From Deltaproteobacteria bacterium (GTDB lineage: Bacteria > Desulfobacterota > Desulfuromonadia > Desulfuromonadales > BM103), in contig JAGXHL010000097.1 in the NCBI GenBank assembly GCA_024636215.1, positions 1 through 64,000 of the forward strand: a stretch of DNA of 64,000 nucleotides. Direction: 5' to 3'. Below are positions 38,590-47,585 of the stretch, in pieces. Position 1 is the stretch's first letter; the number at the start of each line of letters is the position of its first letter. A program made the translations under genes and the position numbers. The notes under the pieces were generated by a model. That model was not told the origin of the DNA. It searched no databases and saw nothing but the letters and a program-made list of their open reading frames with translations.

Positions 38590-40323
38590 ATGCCGTTTGA
38601 ACATCGCAAAATAGGTGAAATCCTGATTGAGATGGGGGCCCTTGCCCCGGCTGAAGCGCGCCTTGTTGTCGAACATCAAAGGGAATCGAGGGCTCGCTTC
38701 GGTGAAACGGCAATTGCTCACGGGTTACTTTCCGATGCGCTTGTCGCCCAGGCTCTTGCCCAACAATTCGGTCTCGAATACGTTGAGCTGGATAGTGTCA
38801 TCCCGGACCCGGAGTTGAACGAGAGTTTACCGCCTGACTTGCCCATGCGTTACAATTTTATTCCTTTGCAGAAAACCGAAGAGGGGCTGGTGATCGCTAT
38901 CGCCGACCCCACCAACGTTGCCGAGCTTGATGATCTGGAGATGCAGCTTGATATGCAGCTCATCTGTCAGGTTGCGTCCCGGGACAAGCTTGTCGCCCGC
39001 CTTGAGAAGAACCAGGACTCAAAACAGGTTCTGCAGGAAGTCTCGGAAGATTTCAAGCTGCAGCTGGTCAAGGAGACCGACAAGGGTGAAGAAGTCCTGT
39101 CGATTGAAAAACTGACCGATGACAGCAGTCCGATCATCCGACTGATCGATTCAACCCTGTTTGACGCCCTGAAAAAACGTGCCAGTGATATTCATATTGA
39201 GAGCAGTCCCGATGGTGTGCAGATCAAGTATCGGGTTGATGGTGTGTTGTTTCGTGCCACGGAACCTCTGGACGGTCGCTTTCAGGGGCCGATCATCTCG
39301 CGCATCAAGGTTATGAGTGACCTCGATATCTCCGAACGGCGCATCCCCCAGGACGGTCGATTCAAGGTGCGCATGGCGGGTAAGTCGATCGACTTTCGTG
39401 TCTCTATCATGCCGAGTATTTTTGGAGAGGATGCCGTCATTCGTATCCTCGATAAAGAAAGTATCGCCAAGGATCTGCACGGTTTGACCCTTGATGTCCT
39501 CGGCATAGAAGGGCATGAACTGGCCCGCTTCCGGCGCATGATTCGTGAGCCTTATGGCATGGTGCTGGTTACCGGTCCAACCGGTAGCGGCAAGACGACC
39601 ACGCTCTATGCGGCTTTGACAGAGATTTTTAACGAACAGGAAAAGATCATCACCATTGAAGATCCTGTCGAATACCAGCTCAAAGGGGTGGTCCAGATTC
39701 CGGTCAACGAGAAAAAAGGCCTGACCTTTGCCCGTGGTTTGCGCTCTATCCTGCGTCACGACCCTGACAAGATTATGGTCGGTGAGATTCGTGACCCGGA
39801 AACAGCTCAGATCGCTGTGCAGTCGGCTCTTACCGGCCATCTGGTCTTCACGACTGTGCATGCGAACAACGTCTTTGATGTCCTGGGCCGTTTCCTGCAT
39901 ATGGGGATTGACGCTTATAACTTTGTCTCCAGCTTAAATTGTGTCGCCGCGCAGCGGTTGATTCGTAAAATCTGTGTCCACTGCAAACGAACCGTTACTT
40001 ATGAACGTGAGGACTTTGTCGCCTCCGGTCTTGATTATGATAAGCTCAAGGATCATACCTTCTATGAAGGTGCGGGTTGCAAGGAGTGCAATGGCCAGGG
40101 CTATCATGGACGTACGGCCATTCTGGAACTCCTTGATCTGGATGACAACCTGCGCGATCTGATTATCAACAAGGCCTCGGTGAGTCGCCTCAAGGCAGCG
40201 GCACGCGCTGCCGGAACGTCGTTCTTGCGCGATTCCGCAATAGAGAAATTGCTAAAAGGGGAGACGACGCTGGCTGAAATCAACCGGGTCACCTTCGTTG
40301 AAAAGGCGGGGGGCGAATCATGA
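38590..40323 (+). CDS. gspE: Secretion/pilus assembly ATPase (GspE/PilB)
   Basis: 577 residues from ATG 38590; an in-frame TTG two codons upstream is too close to AGGA at 38578-38581. N-terminal MshEN domain (1-150), then the hexameric ATPase with Walker A GPTGSGKT (329-336), Asp box ITIEDPVEYQ, Walker B HDPDKIMVGEIRDPET, His box LVFTTVHANN, and a tetra-cysteine zinc site (CVHC ... CKEC). It powers pseudopilus assembly. Lies 114 bases after gspF and overlaps the next gene. Confidence 0.96.
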   Translation: MPFEHRKIGEILIEMGALAPAEARLVVEHQRESRARFGETAIAHGLLSDALVAQALAQQFGLEYVELDSVIPDPELNESLPPDLPMRYNFIPLQKTEEGLVIAIADPTNVAELDDLEMQLDMQLICQVASRDKLVARLEKNQDSKQVLQEVSEDFKLQLVKETDKGEEVLSIEKLTDDSSPIIRLIDSTLFDALKKRASDIHIESSPDGVQIKYRVDGVLFRATEPLDGRFQGPIISRIKVMSDLDISERRIPQDGRFKVRMAGKSIDFRVSIMPSIFGEDAVIRILDKESIAKDLHGLTLDVLGIEGHELARFRRMIREPYGMVLVTGPTGSGKTTTLYAALTEIFNEQEKIITIEDPVEYQLKGVVQIPVNEKKGLTFARGLRSILRHDPDKIMVGEIRDPETAQIAVQSALTGHLVFTTVHANNVFDVLGRFLHMGIDAYNFVSSLNCVAAQRLIRKICVHCKRTVTYEREDFVASGLDYDKLKDHTFYEGAGCKECNGQGYHGRTAILELLDLDDNLRDLIINKASVSRLKAAARAAGTSFLRDSAIEKLLKGETTLAEINRVTFVEKAGGES

Positions 40324-41228
40324 GCAGGTTATTTGTCGGGGTCGACATCCAGCCTGGCGGGCTTTACCTCGCGGCTCTCGAACGAAACCGACGCCATACA
40401 CGTCTGACCGGCTTGCGTTTTGAGAGCCTGGAAGGGGTTCTGGATGTTTCCAGCAGGCAACCGAATATTCGTGATGCCAGGCGCTTTGTTGAAGGCTTGC
40501 GACGTGGGGTTGATGCTCTGGCCGGCAAGGAGGAGCGGATCGCCTTGAGTTTGCCTGATCGCGCTGGCCGCATCTATCTCACCGACGTTGACGCGCCATT
40601 TAAAACCCATCAGGAAGGTGTTGATATCCTCAAGTGGAGGCTGAAAGGCCATTTGCCGGCACCGCCGGGGCAGGTCAAGCTTGATTACCAGGTACTTGAG
40701 AAGCGTGATGACGGGCGGCAAAGATGTGTGGTTGCTGCCATGACTTTACCGGTTCTTGAACAATACGAAGATCTCGTCAATGAAGCCAATCGGCATGCGA
40801 TTCAGATCGACTTTCATTCTTTGAATCTCTACAACTACTATCGTCCGCGTCTCGATCTTGGCGGTGAATTCATCCTGGTTGGTATGGAAACAGGCCTGTT
40901 GAGCATTCAATACGTGATCGGGCACAGCCTCTGTTATCAGCGGGTACGGGAATTCAAGGGCGATTCACAAAAGGCTTTTCGGGAAATCCATCGAACTCTT
41001 GTCGAGGCTTATGAGTCTTTTCCGGCCATGAAACGTTGTGCTATCTTTGCCCACGTTGATCCCGATATGGACGATGAGATTAACGCACTGCTCTCTTCTG
41101 CCTTTGAACGTGAAGTCAAGTGTCTTGACCCTGGCCTGAAGCGCTTCGCGGGTGAGGGGAAAACGGGTGGTTTACAGCCTGTGGGTTCTGTTCTTGCCGC
41201 TTTGGGCGCGGCAGAACGTATGATGTGA
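40320..41228 (+). CDS. pilM: PilM/GspL-like cytoplasmic platform protein
   Basis: 302 residues with an actin-like (PilM/GspL cytoplasmic) pattern: GVDIQPGGLYLAAL at the N-terminus, IALSLPD (about 74-80) and ILVGMETGLLSI (about 181-192). No membrane helix. PilM binds the cytoplasmic tail of PilN and contacts the ATPase. Overlaps gspE by four bases (ATGA). Assignment is by fold-like pattern and position. Confidence 0.78.
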   Translation: MSRLFVGVDIQPGGLYLAALERNRRHTRLTGLRFESLEGVLDVSSRQPNIRDARRFVEGLRRGVDALAGKEERIALSLPDRAGRIYLTDVDAPFKTHQEGVDILKWRLKGHLPAPPGQVKLDYQVLEKRDDGRQRCVVAAMTLPVLEQYEDLVNEANRHAIQIDFHSLNLYNYYRPRLDLGGEFILVGMETGLLSIQYVIGHSLCYQRVREFKGDSQKAFREIHRTLVEAYESFPAMKRCAIFAHVDPDMDDEINALLSSAFEREVKCLDPGLKRFAGEGKTGGLQPVGSVLAALGAAERMM

Positions 41229-41788
41229 CGACAATGGAAATTAAACTTAATCTTGCCAGTAAACCCTATCTGAATCGGCAGAGTGTTCGCCGTTGGATCT
41301 CCTTTGCCTGCACCATCGTAGTCTTGTTGCTGCTGTTTAACGTTTATTACCTTTACCAGAACTATCGGCAATTAAGCCTGCTCGATGACCTTTTTGCGGA
41401 GCTTGAGACCCAGGTTGCAAGTGTGCCCGGTGCCCCGGCGACATACTCGACAAGCAATCATGCTGCTGCAAAAGAGCAGCTTGTCGCTGCAAATGAGTTG
41501 GTGTCTGCAGATCAGTTTCGATGGACACATCTGCTGAGCCGGTTTGAAGAGCTTGTCCCAATGGATGTGAGCCTCCGCTCAATCCGACCCGATTTCAAGC
41601 AAAGTACTGTCCATTTAACCTGTACTGCTCGAGATGTTTCGGCTATGACTAGGTTTATCGACAACCTGCTCGAGTCGGATGACCTTAATCAGGCTTATCT
41701 TGAGAATCATGCCGAGATTGAGATGCAGTCGAATGGCAGAAGTCAGATCCTGACAGGCTTTTCATTGCAGATTCGGGAGGCCTTCTGA
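41225..41788 (+). CDS. pilN: PilN/GspL-like inner-membrane protein
   Basis: 187 residues: short cytoplasmic N-terminus (LNLASKPYLNR, PilM-contact type), one membrane helix (about 25-45), coiled coil and a small ferredoxin-like periplasmic domain (PMDVSLRSIRPDF). The GTG start overlaps the previous stop (GTGA), as other starts in the operon do; an ATG three codons later is possible. Part of the alignment complex. Confidence 0.8.
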   Translation: MTTMEIKLNLASKPYLNRQSVRRWISFACTIVVLLLLFNVYYLYQNYRQLSLLDDLFAELETQVASVPGAPATYSTSNHAAAKEQLVAANELVSADQFRWTHLLSRFEELVPMDVSLRSIRPDFKQSTVHLTCTARDVSAMTRFIDNLLESDDLNQAYLENHAEIEMQSNGRSQILTGFSLQIREAF

Positions 41789-42360
41789 TGCGGATCAAAG
41801 AACTCCTCAAACTGCTCTGGAGTGCTCATCGCGTCTTTCTGCTTGTGCTCGGCGCTTTGCTGTGCCTGAATATTTTCCTCTTCGTTTTACTCGGCCAGTT
41901 TATTGTGCCTGAAGTCGTTGAAGAGGAGACGCGTTATCTCAAACGACAGACGGAAGTTCGGCAGCTCCTTCGTAACCAGGGTGGCGCTGCAGAGACGCCT
42001 GAACAACGTTATGTCCTTGCCAGTCAGGACCTTGCCAGGTTCGAGCAGGCCATGCCGGAATATCGTGATTTTACTGCTTTGATTGAGGAGCTGCTGGTTC
42101 TTTCCAACCGGGCAGGCTTGAATATCACCCAGATAAGCTATACTTCTGAAGGCTTTAAAGTGGCTGCACTACTGAAACTCAGCTTGAATTTTAATGTTGA
42201 GGGAAACTATGAACAGCTCAAAAAGTTTATCTACTCTCTGGAACAATCAACTCGTCTGATCTCGATCAAGCAGCTCAGTCTGCAGAGTGTGGAAGGTGAC
42301 GCGGTCAAGCTCGGTTTGAATCTCGAGACACTCTTCAGGTCGGGGAGTCGTGAGTCATGA
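41788..42360 (+). CDS. pilO: PilO/GspM-like inner-membrane protein
   Basis: 190 residues: one membrane helix (about 15-38), coiled-coil linker and a periplasmic ferredoxin-like domain (NFNVEGNYEQLKKFIYSLEQ). This matches PilO/GspM, partner of PilN. Start overlaps the previous stop by one base (TGATG). Confidence 0.8.
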   Translation: MRIKELLKLLWSAHRVFLLVLGALLCLNIFLFVLLGQFIVPEVVEEETRYLKRQTEVRQLLRNQGGAAETPEQRYVLASQDLARFEQAMPEYRDFTALIEELLVLSNRAGLNITQISYTSEGFKVAALLKLSLNFNVEGNYEQLKKFIYSLEQSTRLISIKQLSLQSVEGDAVKLGLNLETLFRSGSRES

Positions 42361-43340
42361 ATCGCAAACGCATGGTCCTGGCGGCCTTGTTGGGTATCCT
42401 GGCGCTCTGCCTGATTTACGCCTATCTGGCAACACCGAGGCTCGAAAAAGCCCCGCCGAGGAGTGCAAGTCCACGCGCTCGCCAAGCGCAAGCGCTTGAC
42501 AACTTGTCGAAAGACCAGCAAAGCAGGTTTTCTCAAGAGCGTATTGATTTTGCATTCCTCGAAGCGGATATTAAGGATTTCCCCGGTGCAGCGCGTGACG
42601 TGTTCCGGTTCGGTCAACGGCGACCACCGGTGGTTGCTGCCGTGAAGAGACCGCAAGTGCAACAGCCTGTCATTGTTGCGCCTCCTCCTCCTGTGGTAGA
42701 GATGGTGCCAATCGAGGTTGTTCAAAAAGCCTTGTCGCAGTTTACTTTCCTTGGCTTCCTTGATAAGGAGGGAGAAAAGACGGTTTTCCTCTCCAGCCAA
42801 GGCAGCCTGTTTCTCGCCAAACAAGGTGAAAAATTTGGTACCGATTTGGAATTTACTGTCGTGGATATCAGTGGAGATCTTTTACAGGTTCGTCATAGTG
42901 GTCGCGAAGGTTTGATCGAGATTCCATTGATTGAACAACAGAAATTAAGCGCTTCAGTGAGCGCGCCGGCTCGCTTGGCTCCGTCGGCTCCGATCAGTTT
43001 GCCGCGGGCCAAAAGTTTTAATCGGAGAATTTTACGTCCTGAAACACCTCAGGAAAGTGAAACCGATTTCCCCGAGACGATTGAAGAGAACAACCCTGTA
43101 ATTGATGAGAACAACCCTTTAACTGATGAGAACAACCCTTTAACTGATGAGAACAACCCTGTTATTGAAGAGAACAACCCTGTTATTGAAGAGAACAACC
43201 CTGTTATTGAAGAGAACAACCCTTTAACTGATGAGAACAACCCTGTTATTGAAGAGAACTACCCCGAGGGAGCATCTGAGGATGACTTACCTGTTGAAGG
43301 GGATGATGTAGAGGGAGAAACCAATGGCTCGAATCAATAA
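42357..43340 (+). CDS. GspC/PilP-like periplasmic connector with ENNP repeats
   Basis: 327 residues: membrane helix (about 7-26), linker, a homology-region-like beta domain (about 115-200: FTFLGFLDKEGEKTVFLSS, EKFGTDLEFTVVDI) typical of GspC/PilP proteins linking platform and secretin, then a C-terminal acidic tail of eight heptapeptide repeats ENNP(VI/LT)(D/E). ATGA overlap with pilO, and 17-base overlap with the secretin gene. Whether it is closer to GspC or PilP cannot be settled by eye. Confidence 0.75.
   Translation: MNRKRMVLAALLGILALCLIYAYLATPRLEKAPPRSASPRARQAQALDNLSKDQQSRFSQERIDFAFLEADIKDFPGAARDVFRFGQRRPPVVAAVKRPQVQQPVIVAPPPPVVEMVPIEVVQKALSQFTFLGFLDKEGEKTVFLSSQGSLFLAKQGEKFGTDLEFTVVDISGDLLQVRHSGREGLIEIPLIEQQKLSASVSAPARLAPSAPISLPRAKSFNRRILRPETPQESETDFPETIEENNPVIDENNPLTDENNPLTDENNPVIEENNPVIEENNPVIEENNPLTDENNPVIEENYPEGASEDDLPVEGDDVEGETNGSNQ
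43086..43253. repeat. 21-bp minisatellite, eight units, in the GspC/PilP-like gene
   Basis: Eight consecutive 21-bp units beginning GAGAACAACCCT, with two variants (GTTATTGAA or TTAACTGAT ends), then a decayed ninth starting GAGAACTAC. Several units are identical. Unit length is a multiple of three, so copy-number change keeps the frame. Confidence 0.95.
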
Positions 43341-45870
43341 GGTCCGCTTTGTCGGCTGGGCGCTCGTGTTACTCGCCGCTCTTCAGGTGAGTGGTTGTTC
43401 CGCATACCTGCAAGCAAAACATGCGAGGTCGGCTTTTGAAGAAGCTGAACAGTTCGCTGCTGAAGAAAATTTTGATCTGGCGATTGTCAAATATAGCGAA
43501 GCGGTGAAGCTGGAACCCGCCAGTAAAACCTATAAGCTGAAGCTGGTTTCTGCCCAGACTCGGGCCGCCGCGACCCATGTCAGAAAAGCGCGTGCCCTGG
43601 CCAATGAAGGCAAATATGCTGCGGCGGTGGAAGAATATCGTATCGCAAAAAGCTTTGATCCGAGTGTGGAAGTCGCGTCTCAGGAAGAACAGGAGATCCT
43701 TGATCTTCTCGAAGCCGAAAGGCTCGCGGAAGAAGCTGCAAAATTATGGGGGAAAAGAAACCTTCTGCCGGCCAGAAAGGCCATTGATGGCGCTTTGAAA
43801 CTGAATCCGCAGAATGTCCGGGCTTTGGCGATTAAAGACCTTCTCGATCGAGACCAGAAGAAAGTTGCCATGGACGGCATTGATCTGGATGTGGCGTCTG
43901 AAGAACCCATCACCTTGAGTTTCAAAGATGCCAACATCAAGGAAGTTTTTGCTATCCTGTCAAAATTGAGCGGCATTAACTTTATCTTTGACGAAGAGAT
44001 CCGCAACCAGACAATTTCCGTGCTTCTGGAAAAGGCCAGCTTCCTTCAGGCGATGGAACTGATCATGCAGATGAACGGGCTGGACAAGAAAGTGCTCAAC
44101 AGCAAGACGATTATTATTTATCCGCAATCCCGCGAGAAAGACAAACAGTACGGTGACCAGATAATCCAAACCTTCTACCTGTCACATATCGATGCTAAAA
44201 AAGCGGTCAACATGCTGCGCACCATGCTGCAACTGCGCAAAATATTCGTCCACGAAGAGCGCAATGCCCTGGTTATCAGAGATACGCCGCAGGTTATACG
44301 CCTGGCCGAACAGATTCTGTCTGCTGCCGATCGCTCGGATTCCGAAGTACTCTTCGATGTCGAAGTGCTTTCGGTCAGGGATACTGAAAACCTGACTTTC
44401 GGGCCTAAGCTCAGCCAGTACAGTACCACCGTTGGTTTTGGTGCAACAGGAGAGGAGGGTGTTGCAACTATTTCCTCACCATTAGTCACAGGGAGTCTCA
44501 GCGGGCTGGAGACCTTCTATACTGTTCCCTCCGCCGCTTTCGATTATGCGAAGAGCTTGAGTACGACAGAGCTGCTGGCGAGTCCTAAAATCCGGGTCAA
44601 GAACAATGAGAAAGCGAAAGTCCATATCGGTAAACGCGACCCGGTCGTGACGACCTCCGGCAGTACAACCAGCGAAGGTTTTACCTCTCAGACTGTCCAG
44701 TATGTAGACTCCGGCATCAAGCTCGATATTGAACCAACCATACAGCTCGATGGCAGCGTCTTGACCAAGATAAAACTGGAGGTCAGTACGGCGGAAAGAC
44801 TCGATGTTGATGATAAAACGGGTGAATCACCGATTGCACTGACAACAACCAATGCAGAAACCGCCCTGGTGTTGCTTGATGGCGCGCGCACCATCCTTGG
44901 CGGCTTGTATGAATCAAACAACACCAACAACAAAACGACCTTGCCTTTTATCGGCGATATCCCGCTTATCGGCAGTCTGTTTACAAACTTTTCAGATACT
45001 GAGGAGAAGCGTGAAATCATCCTGTCTATCACGCCATACATCATCAAGAAAGTCGAAGTTCCAGACCTCGATGTTGCAACAATCTGGTCCGGTGGTGAAG
45101 ATGATCTGAAAGACGGACCTAATTTTGGTGCTTTTGCTCAAAACCTGATGAGTGAAGTCGAGGCGACCAAGCCTCAGAGTGCCCCTGCGAGCGAACCCCT
45201 GCAGTCTGAAAAGCCTGCTGATGCTGTGACGACAGTAGAAGACGTTTCGCAGGCTGTTGATAGCCCTGAGGCAACCGAAGGCGCAGCGATCGAAGAAACG
45301 GCTGGCTTAGGCGACCCGTCTCCGGTCAAGGGTGAAGGACCGACGGCAACAGAAGTAATCCCGACAGAAGCAGTGCCGACAGAAGCAGTGTCGTCAGAAG
45401 TGATTGCAGAACCTCAGGACGTGGTCCCGCCCCTTGTTCTCGAGATGCCAGACACAGGCTTAACCTCTTTACAATTTGAGGCACCGGCCGGCGTTGAAAA
45501 GGGTCAGGAATTCTCTGTCGCCTTAGAGGTTAAAGATGTTGAAAACCTTTACAGTGCGCCACTTTTCATTAAATATGATCCGGCGCTTCTTGAACTGATC
45601 AATCTCAACGAAGGATCCTTCCTCAAGCAGGATGGCCAGTCCACGGTTTTCTCCAGCAGCCCCAACCGCACGACGGGACAGATCATTGTCGGCTACAAAC
45701 AGGGCACCGGAGGCAAAGGGGCTTCAGGGTCGGGAGTTCTGTTTAATCTGAACTTCAAGGCGCTTGCCGAGGGTGAAACAACCCTGGAAGTCAATCGTGT
45801 CAATTTCCGTAACCCGGAAGGTGCCCGGCTGCAGGTTGCTCCTGAAGCGGTCACGATTGAGATACGTTGA
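43324..45870 (+). CDS. gspD: Secretin (GspD/PilQ-like) lipoprotein with N-terminal TPR and C-terminal cohesin-like domain
   Basis: 848 residues: lipobox VSGC (Cys25), TPR-like helical repeats (about 30-180), secretin N-domains (LSFKDANIKEVFAILSKLSGINFIF, about 198-222, the STN/N0 type), secretin core with the signature region VLLDGARTILGGLYE and LPFIGDIPLIGSLF (about 515-555), a low-complexity Pro/Glu/Thr stretch (about 600-710), and a C-terminal beta-sandwich (about 715-848: FSVALEVKDVENLYSAPLFIKYDPALLEL) of the cohesin type. It forms the outer-membrane gate. The cohesin fusion is unusual for classical GspD; it may bind dockerin-like or surface partners. Confidence 0.9.
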   Translation: MARINKVRFVGWALVLLAALQVSGCSAYLQAKHARSAFEEAEQFAAEENFDLAIVKYSEAVKLEPASKTYKLKLVSAQTRAAATHVRKARALANEGKYAAAVEEYRIAKSFDPSVEVASQEEQEILDLLEAERLAEEAAKLWGKRNLLPARKAIDGALKLNPQNVRALAIKDLLDRDQKKVAMDGIDLDVASEEPITLSFKDANIKEVFAILSKLSGINFIFDEEIRNQTISVLLEKASFLQAMELIMQMNGLDKKVLNSKTIIIYPQSREKDKQYGDQIIQTFYLSHIDAKKAVNMLRTMLQLRKIFVHEERNALVIRDTPQVIRLAEQILSAADRSDSEVLFDVEVLSVRDTENLTFGPKLSQYSTTVGFGATGEEGVATISSPLVTGSLSGLETFYTVPSAAFDYAKSLSTTELLASPKIRVKNNEKAKVHIGKRDPVVTTSGSTTSEGFTSQTVQYVDSGIKLDIEPTIQLDGSVLTKIKLEVSTAERLDVDDKTGESPIALTTTNAETALVLLDGARTILGGLYESNNTNNKTTLPFIGDIPLIGSLFTNFSDTEEKREIILSITPYIIKKVEVPDLDVATIWSGGEDDLKDGPNFGAFAQNLMSEVEATKPQSAPASEPLQSEKPADAVTTVEDVSQAVDSPEATEGAAIEETAGLGDPSPVKGEGPTATEVIPTEAVPTEAVSSEVIAEPQDVVPPLVLEMPDTGLTSLQFEAPAGVEKGQEFSVALEVKDVENLYSAPLFIKYDPALLELINLNEGSFLKQDGQSTVFSSSPNRTTGQIIVGYKQGTGGKGASGSGVLFNLNFKALAEGETTLEVNRVNFRNPEGARLQVAPEAVTIEIR

Positions 45871-46364
45871 GTCTGTTGCGTTACATAGCAAAGGCTGAAA
45901 GGCAACGTGGCCTGACTCTTCTGGAGATGATTATCGCTCTGGCAATTCTGGCTGTGCTTGCCACGGTGGTTGTGCCTATGGCTGAAGTCACGGCGATACG
46001 GGGCAAAGAGTTGGAACTGAGGCGTTCCTTGCGTGAAATCCGTACCGCTATCGACCATTACAAAGCTGATTACGATAGAGCCGTGGTCGAAAAAAAGATT
46101 ATCGCCTCGATCGATGAAACCGGTTATCCAGAGGATCTCGAATCCCTTGTTGAAGGCGATGACTGGGGAGGTCTCTATCCTTATAAACGCAAATACCTGA
46201 GGCGTTTGCCTGCAGACCCCTTTGATGAGTATGATGAGGGGTGGGGGTTGCGTTCCTATGAGGATGACCCGGATTCGACTTTTTATAGTGGTAACGATAT
46301 TTACGATGTTTATTCCCAGAGCCAGCGCTCGGCACTGGATGGGACGCCTTACAACACCTGGTGA
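45867..46364 (+). CDS. Pseudopilin with non-canonical GL cleavage site
   Basis: 165 residues starting with TTG that overlaps the secretin stop (TTGA). Prepilin signal RQRGLTLLEMIIALAIL: cleavage after Gly15 leaves Leu instead of the usual Phe/Met as residue 1, with Glu at +5 conserved. The rest is a globular GspG-like domain (YPEDLESLV, RLPADPFDEY, DVYS). Pseudopilins build the short piston of a type II system. Confidence 0.88.
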   Translation: MSLLRYIAKAERQRGLTLLEMIIALAILAVLATVVVPMAEVTAIRGKELELRRSLREIRTAIDHYKADYDRAVVEKKIIASIDETGYPEDLESLVEGDDWGGLYPYKRKYLRRLPADPFDEYDEGWGLRSYEDDPDSTFYSGNDIYDVYSQSQRSALDGTPYNTW

Positions 46365-46777
46365 ACAGTATGAGCTTGCAAGATAGAAAAAGATCACAGC
46401 GAGGTTTTACCCTGATCGAGTTGCTGATCGTCATGAGCATAATCGGTATCCTGGCCAGTATCGTTGTGCCGAACTATCAGCGTAACCTGATCAAAGCCCG
46501 TGAAGCTGTCCTGATGGAAGACCTCCACCAGATGCGCCGTGCCATCGATGCCTATTTCGCAGACCATATCAGCTACCCCGAGTCGCTTGAGGACCTGGTC
46601 GCAAGCAAATACCTGCGTGCCGTACCCCGCGATCCTTTTACCCAGTCGACCGAAACTTGGGAAGAAGTTGCGCCAACCCCTTCTCTTGAGGGAGAGTTTG
46701 CCGAGGGAGGGCTTGAAGACGTGCATAGCGGCAGTGACCTGATCGGCCTGAATGGTATCCCTTACCGGGATTGGTAG
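46361..46777 (+). CDS. Pseudopilin, GspG/OxpG-like
   Basis: 138 residues; GTG overlaps the previous stop (GTGA), ATG 46370 is an alternative. Prepilin leader ending QRG, then FTLIELLIVMSIIGILASIVVP with Glu5. Conserved YPESLEDLV, YLRAVPRDPFTQ and DVHSGSD as in major pseudopilin GspG, where Asp residues bind calcium. Probably the major pseudopilin of this operon. The leftover 106 bases before ftsE show no further gene. Confidence 0.92.
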   Translation: MNSMSLQDRKRSQRGFTLIELLIVMSIIGILASIVVPNYQRNLIKAREAVLMEDLHQMRRAIDAYFADHISYPESLEDLVASKYLRAVPRDPFTQSTETWEEVAPTPSLEGEFAEGGLEDVHSGSDLIGLNGIPYRDW

Positions 46778-46883
46778 ACGCCGGTGCCGGCAACGATCTG
46801 TGTGCGTTCGGAGCAGACTCTTCCGGCTTTACTCGTCAGGATTTGCCTGTCATTCTAATTTCCATAATCATAGCTGCAGGATT

Positions 46884-47585
46884 ATGATTCAGCTCTTTAA
46901 TGTCTGCAAGGCATACCAGCGTGATCAGAACGCACTGAACGATATCACCCTCAAGGTTGAGAAGGGTGAGTTCGTCTACCTGACCGGGCCATCAGGGGCC
47001 GGCAAGTCGACCCTGCTCAAACTCCTTTACTGTGCCGAACGCCCAACGCGCGGACAAATTCTGGTCAACGGTCGCAACATCACTCGTTACGGAGCCGCCC
47101 GTATCCCTTATCTTCGTCGCAATCTCGGTATCATCTTTCAGGATTTCAAATTACTGAATCGGCGTAGCGTTTTCGAAAATGTCGCCTTTCCTCTAGAGGT
47201 TCAGGGTCGCAAGCGATTTGAAATCAGCAAAAAGGTTTACCAGACTCTGAAAAGTGTTGGGCTTGAACATCGTCTCAATCATTACCCCTTACAACTCTCC
47301 GGTGGCGAACAACAACGGGTTGCCGTGGCGCGGGCCCTGGTGGTTGATCCTTTGATCCTGCTGGCGGATGAACCGACAGGCAACCTTGACCCGGAAGTGA
47401 CTCTCGATATTATGGGCCTTTTCAAAGGGGCGAATGCACGCGGCACAACGATTATTATGGCGACCCACGATCGCAGCTTGATTCGTGAGTTTCCCAGACG
47501 GGTCGTCTCTCTGGAAGCGGGCAGACTTGCCAACGATGACCTGCCGCTGTTCAGAGGGTCTTCCGGAAAAGCGGGACAATTCTGA
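46884..47585 (+). CDS. ftsE: Cell division ATP-binding protein FtsE
   Basis: 233 residues from the ATG at 46884 (MIQLFNVCKAY), although the frame is open 44 codons upstream; AGG precedes this ATG. ABC ATPase: Walker A GPSGAGKST (35-43), Q-loop QDFKLL, signature LSGGEQQRVAVARA, Walker B LILLADEPTGNLD and H-loop MATHD. With FtsX it converts ATP hydrolysis into activation of periplasmic murein hydrolases at the division site. Overlaps ftsX by one base. Confidence 0.97.
   Translation: MIQLFNVCKAYQRDQNALNDITLKVEKGEFVYLTGPSGAGKSTLLKLLYCAERPTRGQILVNGRNITRYGAARIPYLRRNLGIIFQDFKLLNRRSVFENVAFPLEVQGRKRFEISKKVYQTLKSVGLEHRLNHYPLQLSGGEQQRVAVARALVVDPLILLADEPTGNLDPEVTLDIMGLFKGANARGTTIIMATHDRSLIREFPRRVVSLEAGRLANDDLPLFRGSSGKAGQF

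Noticed and set aside
46752..46883. Longer N-terminus of FtsE from an upstream in-frame start
   Set aside because: The extra 44 residues are unlike FtsE and overlap the pseudopilin gene; the family start MIQLFNV is at 46884.
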